DNA of 9,152 nt from an uncultured Fretibacterium sp. (GTDB lineage Bacteria > Synergistota > Synergistia > Synergistales > Aminobacteriaceae), in the NCBI RefSeq assembly GCF_938030725.1, contig NZ_CALHIQ010000135.1, positions 1 to 9,152 on the forward strand, given 5' to 3'. This document shows, piece by piece, positions 1 through 6,069 of the stretch. A model generated the notes under the pieces. The model did no database searches, was not told the DNA's origin, and saw only the letters and a program-made list of their open reading frames with translations. How positions within the stretch are numbered: position 1 is the first letter of the stretch; the number at the start of each line of letters is the position of its first letter. The position numbers and the translations under genes are program-made.

Positions 1-443
1 AGCTCAAAGACGCCACCCAGCCGCAGCACGGCGGCCAGGCTGTCGGTGAAGTCCCTGGCCGTGACGCGCCGGTGGGCGTGACGCCGCTTCGGCCACGGGC
101 AGGGGAAGTTCATGTAGACGCGGTCCAGAGCCTCGTCGCGAAACAGCTCCTTCATCATGCGGCGGGCGTCCGTGCGGATGAGGCGGAGGTTGTTCAGCCC
201 CGCCGCCCTTCTGGCGCAGCGCAGCACGCAGGCGGGCGATAGCTCGATGCCCCACAGGAGGACGTCCGGGGCCCTTCGGGCGTGCTTCACGGTGTACTCT
301 CCGTTGCCGAACCCGATCTCAAGCTCCGTCCGGCGTCCGCGCGCCATCGCATCGAGGTCGAGCGGCAGGGAGAGGTCCCCTGGCAGGGCGATGACGCCGT
401 ACTGCGGCCGGGCCTGCTGGGGCGCCGGCGTCAGAACGTCCAT
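1..443 (-). CDS. trmB: tRNA (guanine-N7-)-methyltransferase TrmB, 3' end cut by window edge
   Basis: TrmB uses S-adenosylmethionine to methylate N7 of a guanine in the tRNA variable loop (usually G46) in the cytoplasm. The visible 147 residues hold the SAM-binding motif ELEIGFGNGEY (residues 40-50), then WGIELS (64-69), LNNLRLIRTDA (83-93) and the family signature as NFPCPWPKRRH (112-122) followed by HRRVTARDF. The usual signature is NFPDPWPKKRH, so Asp is replaced by Cys116. The family is normally a little over 200 residues, so roughly the last third lies outside the window. The ATG at 443 gives a sensible N-terminus; it lies inside the last codons of the upstream mutase gene (13-bp overlap) and has no strong ribosome binding site of its own, which suggests translational coupling. 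The family assignment is secure; the effect of the Cys is unknown. Confidence 0.9.
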   Translation of the reverse strand, partial: MDVLTPAPQQARPQYGVIALPGDLSLPLDLDAMARGRRTELEIGFGNGEYTVKHARRAPDVLLWGIELSPACVLRCARRAAGLNNLRLIRTDARRMMKELFRDEALDRVYMNFPCPWPKRRHAHRRVTARDFTDSLAAVLRLGGVFE

Positions 444-1807
444 GCGAAGTCGGGCAGTCCCTCGTCCAGGAGGCGCCTCTTGACGTCGGCCATGATGCGC
501 TCCAGGTCCTCCCGACTGCGCCCCTCGCAGCGGACGGTGATGACCGGTTGGGTATTGGACGCGCGGATCAGCCCCCAGCCGCCCGGATAGAGGATGCGGA
601 TGCCGTCGTGGGTCAGCCCCTGATGGTCCTTGAGGGCCTTCTCCCGGATGCGGCCCACGACGTCGAACTTCTCCTCGTCCGGGCAGTCGATGCGGGCCTC
701 CTCCGTCGTGGGGTAGAGGGGGATGGAGCTCATGAGCTCGGAGAGCTTTTTGCCGGTCTTCGCCAGTATGCGCAGCACCCGGCCGGCCGCGTAGAAGGAG
801 TCGTCGAAGCCGTAGGACTCGTCGGCGCAGAACATGTGTCCTGAGTACTCCCCGGCGAAGGGGGCGCCGATCTCGCGCATCTTGGCCTTGATCACGGAGT
901 GCCCCGACTTCCAGAAGAGGGGACGCCCCCCCAGCCTCTCGACCTCCTCGGCCAGGGCCATGGTGCACTTGGGCTCGATGATGGCCTCCGCGCCGGGGTG
1001 TTCCTCCATGATCTCGCGCCAGTAGAGGGCCATGAGCCGGTCGCCGAAGATGACCTCGCCGCACTCGTCCACGACGCCGATGCGGTCTGCGTCGCCGTCG
1101 AAGGCGAAGCCCGCGTCCGCGCCCGCTTCCCGGACGCGGACGATGAGGTCCTGCAGGTTCTCGCGCTTCTGGGGGTCCGGATGGTGGTTGGGAAAGCGCC
1201 CGTCGGGCGTCCCGTAGAGCTCGGTGCAGTCGCAGCCCAAAAGCTCGAAGAACCGCCTGGCGAAGGGCCCTGCCGCTCCGTTGCCGCTGTCGCAGACCAC
1301 GCGGAACCGCCGCGGGAAGGGCTGGAACCTGGACTTCAGCATGGACAGGTAGGCGTCTGGAATGGACTGATGCGCCAGGGCACCCTGCCCCGTCCTGAAC
1401 TCCCCGGAGTCCGCGATACGGCGGATGGCCTGGATGTCGTCGCCCCACAGCGTGGCCTTGTCCCAACAGAGCTTCAGTCCATTCATGTTGGGTGGGTTGT
1501 GGCTTCCGGTGATCATGATGCCGCCCATGAGGTCCAGGTGGTGCAGGCTCCAGTAGAGCATGGGCGTGGTGAGCGTGCCCACGTCGATCACGTCAACGCC
1601 GGCGGCGAGGGCGCCCCGGGTCAGCGCAGCGCGGATGCGGGGCGTCGAGAGCCTGACGTCCCCGCCGATCGACATCCTGCTGAAGCCGCGGTCCAGGAGC
1701 CACGTGCCATAGCTTCTGCCGATGGTCTCGACGACGGCGTCCGTCAGGTCCCGGTCTGCGTCGCCCCGGACGTCGTACTCCCTGAAGATGTGCGGTGACA
1801 GTGTCAT
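431..1807 (-). CDS. manB: Phosphomannomutase/phosphoglucomutase (AlgC/ManB type)
   Basis: This enzyme interconverts mannose-6-P/mannose-1-P and probably glucose-6-P/glucose-1-P, feeding nucleotide sugars for cell-surface polysaccharides. The 458-residue protein has the full alpha-D-phosphohexomutase layout: FREYDVRG (8-15), the catalytic phosphoserine loop ITGSHNPP (99-106, Ser102), the magnesium loop DGDADR (237-242), WKSGHSVIKAKM (299-310), the sugar-specificity loop GEYSGH (319-324) and the C-terminal phosphate-binding RASNTQP (415-421). The length is normal. GEYSGH is closer to the PMM/PGM type (GEMSGH) than to the GlmM type, but which sugar is preferred cannot be proven from sequence. 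The ATG at 1807 was chosen because it places FREYDVRG near the N-terminus and has an AAGGGGAGG-like site just upstream; the open frame runs on to 2098, but that part is antisense-free overlap with the aminotransferase gene and unlike the family. It lies 20 bp after the aminotransferase stop and overlaps trmB by 13 bp, so it is probably co-transcribed with both. Confidence 0.92.
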   Translation of the reverse strand: MTLSPHIFREYDVRGDADRDLTDAVVETIGRSYGTWLLDRGFSRMSIGGDVRLSTPRIRAALTRGALAAGVDVIDVGTLTTPMLYWSLHHLDLMGGIMITGSHNPPNMNGLKLCWDKATLWGDDIQAIRRIADSGEFRTGQGALAHQSIPDAYLSMLKSRFQPFPRRFRVVCDSGNGAAGPFARRFFELLGCDCTELYGTPDGRFPNHHPDPQKRENLQDLIVRVREAGADAGFAFDGDADRIGVVDECGEVIFGDRLMALYWREIMEEHPGAEAIIEPKCTMALAEEVERLGGRPLFWKSGHSVIKAKMREIGAPFAGEYSGHMFCADESYGFDDSFYAAGRVLRILAKTGKKLSELMSSIPLYPTTEEARIDCPDEEKFDVVGRIREKALKDHQGLTHDGIRILYPGGWGLIRASNTQPVITVRCEGRSREDLERIMADVKRRLLDEGLPDFAWTF

Positions 1808-1827
1808 TCCGCCTCCCCTTCCTGCGC

Positions 1828-2916
1828 CTACCGCCGTTTGAGGACGTCTTCGAGGACGTCCATGCCGCGGGCGACGAGCGACTCGTCCGCCTGGGAGCCC
1901 ATGTGCCCGACGCGGAACACGCGCCCCGCCAGAGAGCCGTAGTTGCCGCCCAGGGCGAGGCCCCGCGCGCGAAGCGCCGCGTCGAGCTTCTCCCAGGTCC
2001 ACCCGTCGGGGACGTAAAAGGCCGTGACGCTGGGGGAGGAGACGGCCTCGTCCAGCGGGAAGAGCCGAAGCCCCATCTCGCGCCCCCTCCGGCGGCACAG
2101 GGCCGCCGCCCTCTCGTGGCGGCCGTAGGCGTGTTCCACTCCCTCCTCCATGATCGCGGAAAGGGCCACGTGCAGCCCCGCCATGGCCTGCCAGTCGTGG
2201 GTGTAGGGCATGGCGTGTACCGCAGGGACCTCCCGCCAGGGCAGGTAGGCCTCGTAGCCGCTGTAGCGCACCTCCTCAATGACCTTCCACGCCCGCTCCG
2301 ACAGGGTCGAGATGGAGAGCGAGGGCGTCATGGACAGGACCTTCTGGCTGCCCAGGAGTCCGATGTCGATGCCGTTTTCATCGACGTCCACGGCAGTGGC
2401 CCCGGCGCTCGACACAAAGTCGACGACGAAGAGCGCCCCAACCTCCCGCGAGATATCACCGAGCTCCTTGATGCAGGGGGTCAGCGTGCCCGAGGGCGTT
2501 TCGCAGTGTACGGCCGTGATGACCTTCGGCCGGAAACGCAGCGCGGCCTCGCGCACCTTCTTGAAGTCAGGGGTCTGGTCGTGAGGGGCGGCGCAGAGCT
2601 CTGCCTCGGCGCCGATAGCCCGCGCCATGTCGGCGAACCCCTCGCCGAAGAGGCCAGATGCCACGGCCAGGAGCCGGTCGCCGGGCTTCAGGGTACACTT
2701 CAGGGCCCCCCACAGGATGGACATGGCCTCGCCCAGCGTGATGACGACATCTTCCTTCGTTCCCAGAAGCCTCTGCACGAGCCTCTGGTTGTCCGCGTAG
2801 AGCTCGAAGAACTCCCCTTCGAGGTCTGAGCTTCCAAAGTCCATGTTCCATGCGTCCCGAACCCTCTGGGGGATGGAAGTCGGTCCGGGGACCAGCGCGA
2901 TGGGATAAGTCTTCAT
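1828..2916 (-). CDS. Class V PLP-dependent aminotransferase (serine-pyruvate / alanine-glyoxylate type)
   Basis: This 362-residue cytoplasmic protein is of normal length for the serine-pyruvate/alanine-glyoxylate aminotransferase branch of fold-type I class V enzymes. Visible landmarks are the N-terminal PGPTSIP (10-16), HCETPSGT (137-144), the PLP-pyridine aspartate in VVDFVSS (164-170, Asp166), the Schiff-base lysine in GSQKVLSMTPSL (189-200, Lys192) and the C-terminal FRVGHMG motif near the end. The region after the lysine reads MTPSL where relatives often have a PPG-type sequence, a mild deviation. The amino donor and acceptor cannot be read from sequence; alanine, serine and glyoxylate are the family's usual partners, and phosphoserine or aminoethylphosphonate enzymes are related alternatives. 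The ATG at 2916 is preceded by AAAGGAG (2928-2934) with 11-nt spacing. It sits 62 bp after the secreted-protein gene and 20 bp before the mutase gene, as in an operon. Confidence 0.88.
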   Translation of the reverse strand: MKTYPIALVPGPTSIPQRVRDAWNMDFGSSDLEGEFFELYADNQRLVQRLLGTKEDVVITLGEAMSILWGALKCTLKPGDRLLAVASGLFGEGFADMARAIGAEAELCAAPHDQTPDFKKVREAALRFRPKVITAVHCETPSGTLTPCIKELGDISREVGALFVVDFVSSAGATAVDVDENGIDIGLLGSQKVLSMTPSLSISTLSERAWKVIEEVRYSGYEAYLPWREVPAVHAMPYTHDWQAMAGLHVALSAIMEEGVEHAYGRHERAAALCRRRGREMGLRLFPLDEAVSSPSVTAFYVPDGWTWEKLDAALRARGLALGGNYGSLAGRVFRVGHMGSQADESLVARGMDVLEDVLKRR

Positions 2917-2978
2917 AATTTCTATAGCTCCTTTGTTCGATAGTTTGTGTTCCTGACGTCCAGCGGCCTGCTCTCCCG

Positions 2979-3452
2979 CTACCTTTCAAGCGCGGAGACG
3001 GCACGGCCGGCCAGGTCCAGAAGCTCTGTATCGTCTGTACCGAAGCCCTCGAGGGTCAGCGTCGTGTCCGGGCTGACGGCTACGGCCAGGGCCGGGGCCA
3101 ACAGCGGGTGGCGCTCCAGGATCGCGCGCCGCCCCGCCACATCGAGGACGCGGTAAGTTCCCTCCTCGTCCATCACGCCGTCGCCGGAGCCTACCGCGGC
3201 AGGCACGTGCAGCGGGCCAGGGCCCTTTCCCTCCATGAGGTTTACCTCGACGCGCTGCGACGGGGCTTCGCGGGCGTAGATCCGTCGCGTCCATCGGCCC
3301 AGGTCCTCGGAGGCCGTCTGAAGCAGCGTGACGTCCTCCGAGACGAGGCGCCATGGCCCGAGGGCGTCGGGCAGAGAAGCGCCCCCGGCCGGTATGCCCC
3401 CCAGCGTCAGGAGGGCACAGCACAGAAAAAGGGTACGGGATATCGTTTTAAT
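2979..3452 (-). CDS. Secreted or periplasmic protein of unknown function, apparently starting at ATT (or ATC)
   Basis: I do not recognise the family. The frame stays open from a TGA at 3459-3461 to a TAG at 2979. Read from ATT at 3452 it gives 157 residues starting (M)KTISRTLFLCCALLTLGG, a classical signal peptide: a basic n-region, a hydrophobic core of about 12 residues and a likely signal peptidase I site after PAGGA (residue 25). Two cysteines lie inside the core, but there is no convincing lipobox. The mature part has SQRVEVNLMEGKGPGPLHVP (65-84) and TYRVLDVAGRRAILE, which read like a small beta-rich domain, and ends in a short helix-like stretch. No ATG, GTG or TTG occurs in frame before the internal ATG at 3236, which would discard the signal peptide. 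AAAGGAG (3462-3468) lies 9 nt before the ATT and 6 nt before the ATC at 3455. The frame has GC-rich third positions like its neighbours. That it is a gene is well supported; the start is inferred. Confidence 0.72.
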   Translation of the reverse strand: MKTISRTLFLCCALLTLGGIPAGGASLPDALGPWRLVSEDVTLLQTASEDLGRWTRRIYAREAPSQRVEVNLMEGKGPGPLHVPAAVGSGDGVMDEEGTYRVLDVAGRRAILERHPLLAPALAVAVSPDTTLTLEGFGTDDTELLDLAGRAVSALER

Positions 3453-3461
3453 GATGGATCA

Positions 3462-3468
3462 CTCCTTT
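3462..3468 (-). promoter_or_regulatory. Ribosome binding site AAAGGAG that decides the start of the secreted-protein gene
   Basis: On the minus strand AAAGGAG is followed at once by TGATCC and then ATC ATT AAA. The TGA closes the frame upstream, so any start using this site has to be the ATC (6 nt) or ATT (9 nt). The same AAAGGAG precedes the downstream aminotransferase gene, which makes it a credible site in this genome. Confidence 0.65.
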
Positions 3469-3521
3469 AGGCGTTGACAAGTCATATTCCCAGAGTTTTG
3501 GATGGGCCGCACCTCCTGGGG

Positions 3522-3917
3522 TTATCGCTGGCGCAGCTCGTCGGCTTTTTCCAGGGCGAAGTCGTGCGAGAGGTCCCTCACGTCGAGGGCGCCCACCGCA
3601 AAGCCCATCGCTGCCCTCTCTCCCGCGTCGGGCATGGACGTCGAGAGCGTCAGGTGCAGGTCCTCCTCCTTGATCCCGAGGTCGATGAGTTCGGACATGA
3701 GCTTGTTGTAGAGCCAGCCCACGTCCCTCGCGTCGTTGTCCTCGTAACGTGCCCAGATCCTGCAGGGCCAGGAGAGCCTGCGGGACGTCCTCCAGTGGGG
3801 GAGGCAGAACAGCGCGTCCTTGATGAGGCCGCTGTTGATGCGCTGCATGAAAATGCCCGTCATCAGCCGGAGTACGTGCTCGTCCTTATCCCTTCTCTTC
3901 CTGTAGCGTGTGGCCAT
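3522..3917 (-). CDS. Small conserved-looking protein of unknown function (131 aa)
   Basis: I do not recognise this protein. It has 131 residues with a very basic head (RYRKRR, 4-9), a helical-looking stretch with HVLRLMTGIFMQRI (14-27), a central segment rich in Trp, Cys and Arg (LPHWRTSRRLSWPCRIWARY, 39-58), and an acidic C-terminal half with WLYNKLMSELIDLGIKEEDL (68-87). There is no signal peptide and no membrane span. The two cysteines (38 and 52) do not form a CxxC pair. The ATG at 3917 is the only sensible start and has AAGAGG (3925-3930) 7 nt upstream. It is the first gene of the leftward block, 69 bp ahead of the secreted-protein gene, and divergent from the ABC-F gene. The basic head could bind nucleic acid, but that is a guess. 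Codon pattern and ribosome binding site support it as a real gene. Confidence 0.68.
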   Translation of the reverse strand: MATRYRKRRDKDEHVLRLMTGIFMQRINSGLIKDALFCLPHWRTSRRLSWPCRIWARYEDNDARDVGWLYNKLMSELIDLGIKEEDLHLTLSTSMPDAGERAAMGFAVGALDVRDLSHDFALEKADELRQR

Positions 3918-3982
3918 GTCCGGTCCTCTTCAAAAAATGTATCGTTTTTGCGCTGAGGCGTTTAAGGCATTTGCCGCTTCCG

Positions 3983-4011
3983 CTGTCCGCGCGTCCAATA
4001 TAGTATATACT
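3983..4011 (+). promoter_or_regulatory. Candidate promoter for the ABC-F block, with a -10 readable on both strands
   Basis: The divergent intergenic region contains the only clearly AT-rich stretch of the window. TATACT at 4006-4011 is a good -10 match, with a weak -35 candidate CTGTCC at 3983-3988 (17-bp spacing). The 10-bp core AGTATATACT (4002-4011) is perfectly self-complementary, so the same TATACT also reads on the minus strand towards the gene at 3917, though I see no good -35 on that side. Both the -35 match and the two-way function are inference. Confidence 0.42.
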
Positions 4012-4062
4012 TTTAGCCGAGATGGTACAGAGGCGTTAGGCGGAAATTTTGGGCCCGGCGTC

Positions 4063-6015
4063 ATGGAGGGATGCAGTCTGATCGACATCAAGGGGCTGAG
4101 GCTCGCTTTCGGGGAAAAGGTGATCTTTGACGGCGTCAGTTGCCGCATCGGAGACGATGCGCGACTGGGGGTCGTGGGCAGCAACGGCTCCGGCAAGACG
4201 ACGCTCCTGCGCGTCCTGATGGAGGACGTGGTACCGGACGGGGGGAGCGTCGAGCGCTCCAGGGGGCTCACGGTGGGCTGTCTGCCGCAGGACCTCGTTG
4301 AGCTTGAGCCCGTGCCGCTGATGGACTTCCTCAAGGACCGCGCTGGCATTGCGGCGGTCGAGGCCCGTCTGCGCGAGACGGAGGCCCGCCTGTCGGAGGC
4401 CGCGTCGGGTTCCACTGAGCTCTCCTCCCTCCTGGAGGAGCACGCGCGGCTTGAGCGCCGCTTTGAGCTGTCCGGTGGCTTTGCCTTCGAGTCCATGGCC
4501 TTGAAGGTGCTGCACGGCCTGGGCTTTCGCCGGAACGACGGCGTGAAGAACTGCGCCGATTTTTCGGGCGGGTGGAAGATGCGCGTCGCCATGGCGGCGC
4601 TCCTGCTCTCCGCTCCGGACGTGTTGCTGCTGGACGAGCCGACGAACCACCTGGACACGGAGAGCATGGAGTGGCTCGAGGGGTGGCTCAGGGGATATAA
4701 GGGGGCGGTCGTCGCGGTGTCCCACGACCGGCGGTTCCTGGAGAACACGGTCACGCAGATCGCGGACCTCGAACGCGGCAGCCTGACGCTCTATCCCTAC
4801 GATTACGACCGTTACCTTGCGGCGAAGGCGGAGTCGCGCGCGCAGCTTGAGCAGAGCGCCGAGGCCCAACAGCGGCAGATCGAGAGGATTCAACAGTTCG
4901 TCTCGCGCTTTCGCTACAAGGCGACGAAGGCTGCGCAGGTTCAGAGCCGGCTGAAGCAACTGGCCAAGATGGAGGTCATCGAGCTGGAGGGCCCGGAGAG
5001 GAATGTGCGCTTCCGTATCCCGGAGGCGCCGCCCAGCGGCCGGGAGGTGCTGAGGGCGACGGACCTGTCGAAGCGCTACGGGGACCTCTGTGTGTTCGAG
5101 GGCCTGAACTTCACCGTCGAGCGGGGGGAGCGCACGGCCCTGGTGGGCGTGAACGGAGCGGGCAAGTCCACGCTGCTCCGTCTCCTGAGCGGCACGGAGC
5201 AACCGACGTGCGGCGCGGTGCGCCTGGGGCACAACGTGAAGCCCGCCTTCTACTCCCAGGAGAGCGCGCAGAACGTGGACTACGCCCGCACGATCTGGGA
5301 GGAGGCCCGCGCGGCTCCCTCGCGCCTGAACGACGTGGAACGGCGCAGCCTGCTGGGGGCGTTCCTGTTCTCCGGGGACGACATCCACAAGCCGGTTGCG
5401 GTGCTGTCGGGCGGCGAGAAGGCGCGGCTGGCGCTCTACAAGCTGATGCTGGCGGAGACGAACTTCCTCGTGCTGGACGAGCCGACGAACCACCTGGACC
5501 AGACGACCCGGGACGTCGTGCAGCGCGCCCTGCTGCAGTACCAGGGGACCCTCCTGATCGTGTCCCACGACCGCAGCTTTCTGGACGTTCTGGCCGAGCG
5601 CGTGCTGGAGATTCGGGACGGCCGCCTCTACGACTATCCGGGCAACTACTCGTGGTTTCTGGAAAAGCGGGAGGAGGCGCTGGCGCGGGAGGAGCCCGCG
5701 GCGGTGGGGCCGGAGGTGCGGGACCTTCGATCCCGCGAGGGCCGGCGTGTCGCCGCAGAGGAACGTCAGCGCGTCATGGCTGCGGCGCGGGAGATCAGGA
5801 GGAAGCTGGACCCTCTGGAGGAACGGATCGGACGGATGGAGACCCGGCAGGCTGAGATCGACGCGGAGCTCTGCGATGCGTCGGTCCTGTGCGACTCCTC
5901 GCGGGTTCAGGCGCTCATGGTGGAACGCGGCGCCATCGCAGCGGACCTGCCGGCGTCCTATGAGGAGTGGGAGCGGCTGTCCACGCAGCTTGAGGCCGTC
6001 CGCCAGGAGCGGTGA
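4063..6015 (+). CDS. ABC-F family ATPase (translation factor, YheS/Uup-like)
   Basis: ABC-F proteins are soluble twin-ATPase proteins that bind the ribosome near the E site and relieve stalled or unusual translation complexes. From ATG 4063 the protein has 650 residues: Walker A GSNGSGKT (39-46), signature FSGGWKMRV (167-175) and Walker B LLLDEPTNHLD (188-198) in the first half; a charged linker with FVSRFRYKATKAAQVQSRLK (279-298); then GVNGAGKS (362-369), LSGGEKARL (448-456) and LVLDEPTNHLD (469-479) in the second half; and a charged coiled-coil tail (about 555-650). There are no membrane spans, so it is not a transporter. The short linker and C-terminal coiled coil suggest a housekeeping YheS/Uup-like member rather than an antibiotic-resistance type, but this needs a tree. 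ATG 4063 lacks a ribosome binding site; CTG 4078 has GGAGGG 7 nt upstream and would give MIDIKGLRLAFG, the usual N-terminus (645 residues). It heads the rightward block. Confidence 0.9.
   Translation: MEGCSLIDIKGLRLAFGEKVIFDGVSCRIGDDARLGVVGSNGSGKTTLLRVLMEDVVPDGGSVERSRGLTVGCLPQDLVELEPVPLMDFLKDRAGIAAVEARLRETEARLSEAASGSTELSSLLEEHARLERRFELSGGFAFESMALKVLHGLGFRRNDGVKNCADFSGGWKMRVAMAALLLSAPDVLLLDEPTNHLDTESMEWLEGWLRGYKGAVVAVSHDRRFLENTVTQIADLERGSLTLYPYDYDRYLAAKAESRAQLEQSAEAQQRQIERIQQFVSRFRYKATKAAQVQSRLKQLAKMEVIELEGPERNVRFRIPEAPPSGREVLRATDLSKRYGDLCVFEGLNFTVERGERTALVGVNGAGKSTLLRLLSGTEQPTCGAVRLGHNVKPAFYSQESAQNVDYARTIWEEARAAPSRLNDVERRSLLGAFLFSGDDIHKPVAVLSGGEKARLALYKLMLAETNFLVLDEPTNHLDQTTRDVVQRALLQYQGTLLIVSHDRSFLDVLAERVLEIRDGRLYDYPGNYSWFLEKREEALAREEPAAVGPEVRDLRSREGRRVAAEERQRVMAAAREIRRKLDPLEERIGRMETRQAEIDAELCDASVLCDSSRVQALMVERGAIAADLPASYEEWERLSTQLEAVRQER
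4065..4070 (+). promoter_or_regulatory. Ribosome binding site GGAGGG pointing to a CTG start at 4078
   Basis: GGAGGG overlaps the ATG at 4063 and lies 7 nt before an in-frame CTG at 4078, the expected distance. The 20 bases before the ATG itself hold nothing like a Shine-Dalgarno sequence. An out-of-frame ATG at 4071 opens only 19 codons and is too close to the site to matter. Confidence 0.45.
4628..4656 (+). repeat. 29-bp perfect direct repeat, copy 1 (first Walker B of the ABC-F gene)
   Basis: These 29 bases are identical to 5471-5499. They encode LDEPTNHLD of the first ATPase domain. The two copies are 843 bp apart, an exact multiple of three, so recombination between them would delete 281 codons in frame. 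Confidence 0.9.
5471..5499 (+). repeat. 29-bp perfect direct repeat, copy 2 (second Walker B of the ABC-F gene)
   Basis: Identical to 4628-4656, encoding LDEPTNHLD of the second ATPase domain. A further 14-bp identity over the VSHDR codons (4717-4730 and 5560-5573) keeps the same 843-bp offset, as expected from an ancient internal duplication with protein-level constraint. Confidence 0.9.
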
Positions 6016-6055
6016 GGCCGCACGGCGAACCTTTGAAGGGCGACGTCCGGGGTTG

Positions 6056-6061
6056 AGGAGG
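6056..6061 (+). promoter_or_regulatory. Ribosome binding site AGGAGG that decides a TTG start for hypA
   Basis: AGGAGG ends at 6061 and lies 8 nt before TTG 6070. The GTG at 6061 overlaps the site itself, so it cannot be the start used with it. Confidence 0.75.
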
Positions 6062-6069
6062 TGCGCGGC

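Noticed and set aside
1795..2829. Plus-strand open frame of 344 codons antisense to the aminotransferase gene
   Set aside because: It is a shadow of a gene with complete PLP motifs on the minus strand; the translation is rich in Arg, Gly, Ala and His without recognisable domains.
2917..2978. Terminator between the secreted-protein and aminotransferase genes
   Set aside because: Only a 5-bp AGCGG/CCGCT pairing with a 9-nt loop is visible, it includes the stop codon and no T-run follows.
2986..3423. Alternative minus-strand frame of 145 codons over the secreted-protein gene
   Set aside because: It is Arg/Gly/Pro-rich without structure, whereas the neighbouring frame gives a clean signal peptide and an AAAGGAG at the right distance.
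3910..4062. 51-residue N-terminal extension of the ABC-F protein from ATG 3910
   Set aside because: It would run through the promoter-like AT-rich region and overlap the divergent gene's start; it has no family resemblance and no supporting ribosome binding site.
3900..4062. tRNA or small RNA gene in the divergent intergenic region
   Set aside because: No cloverleaf, no T-loop-like sequence and no terminator could be found in these 160 bases.
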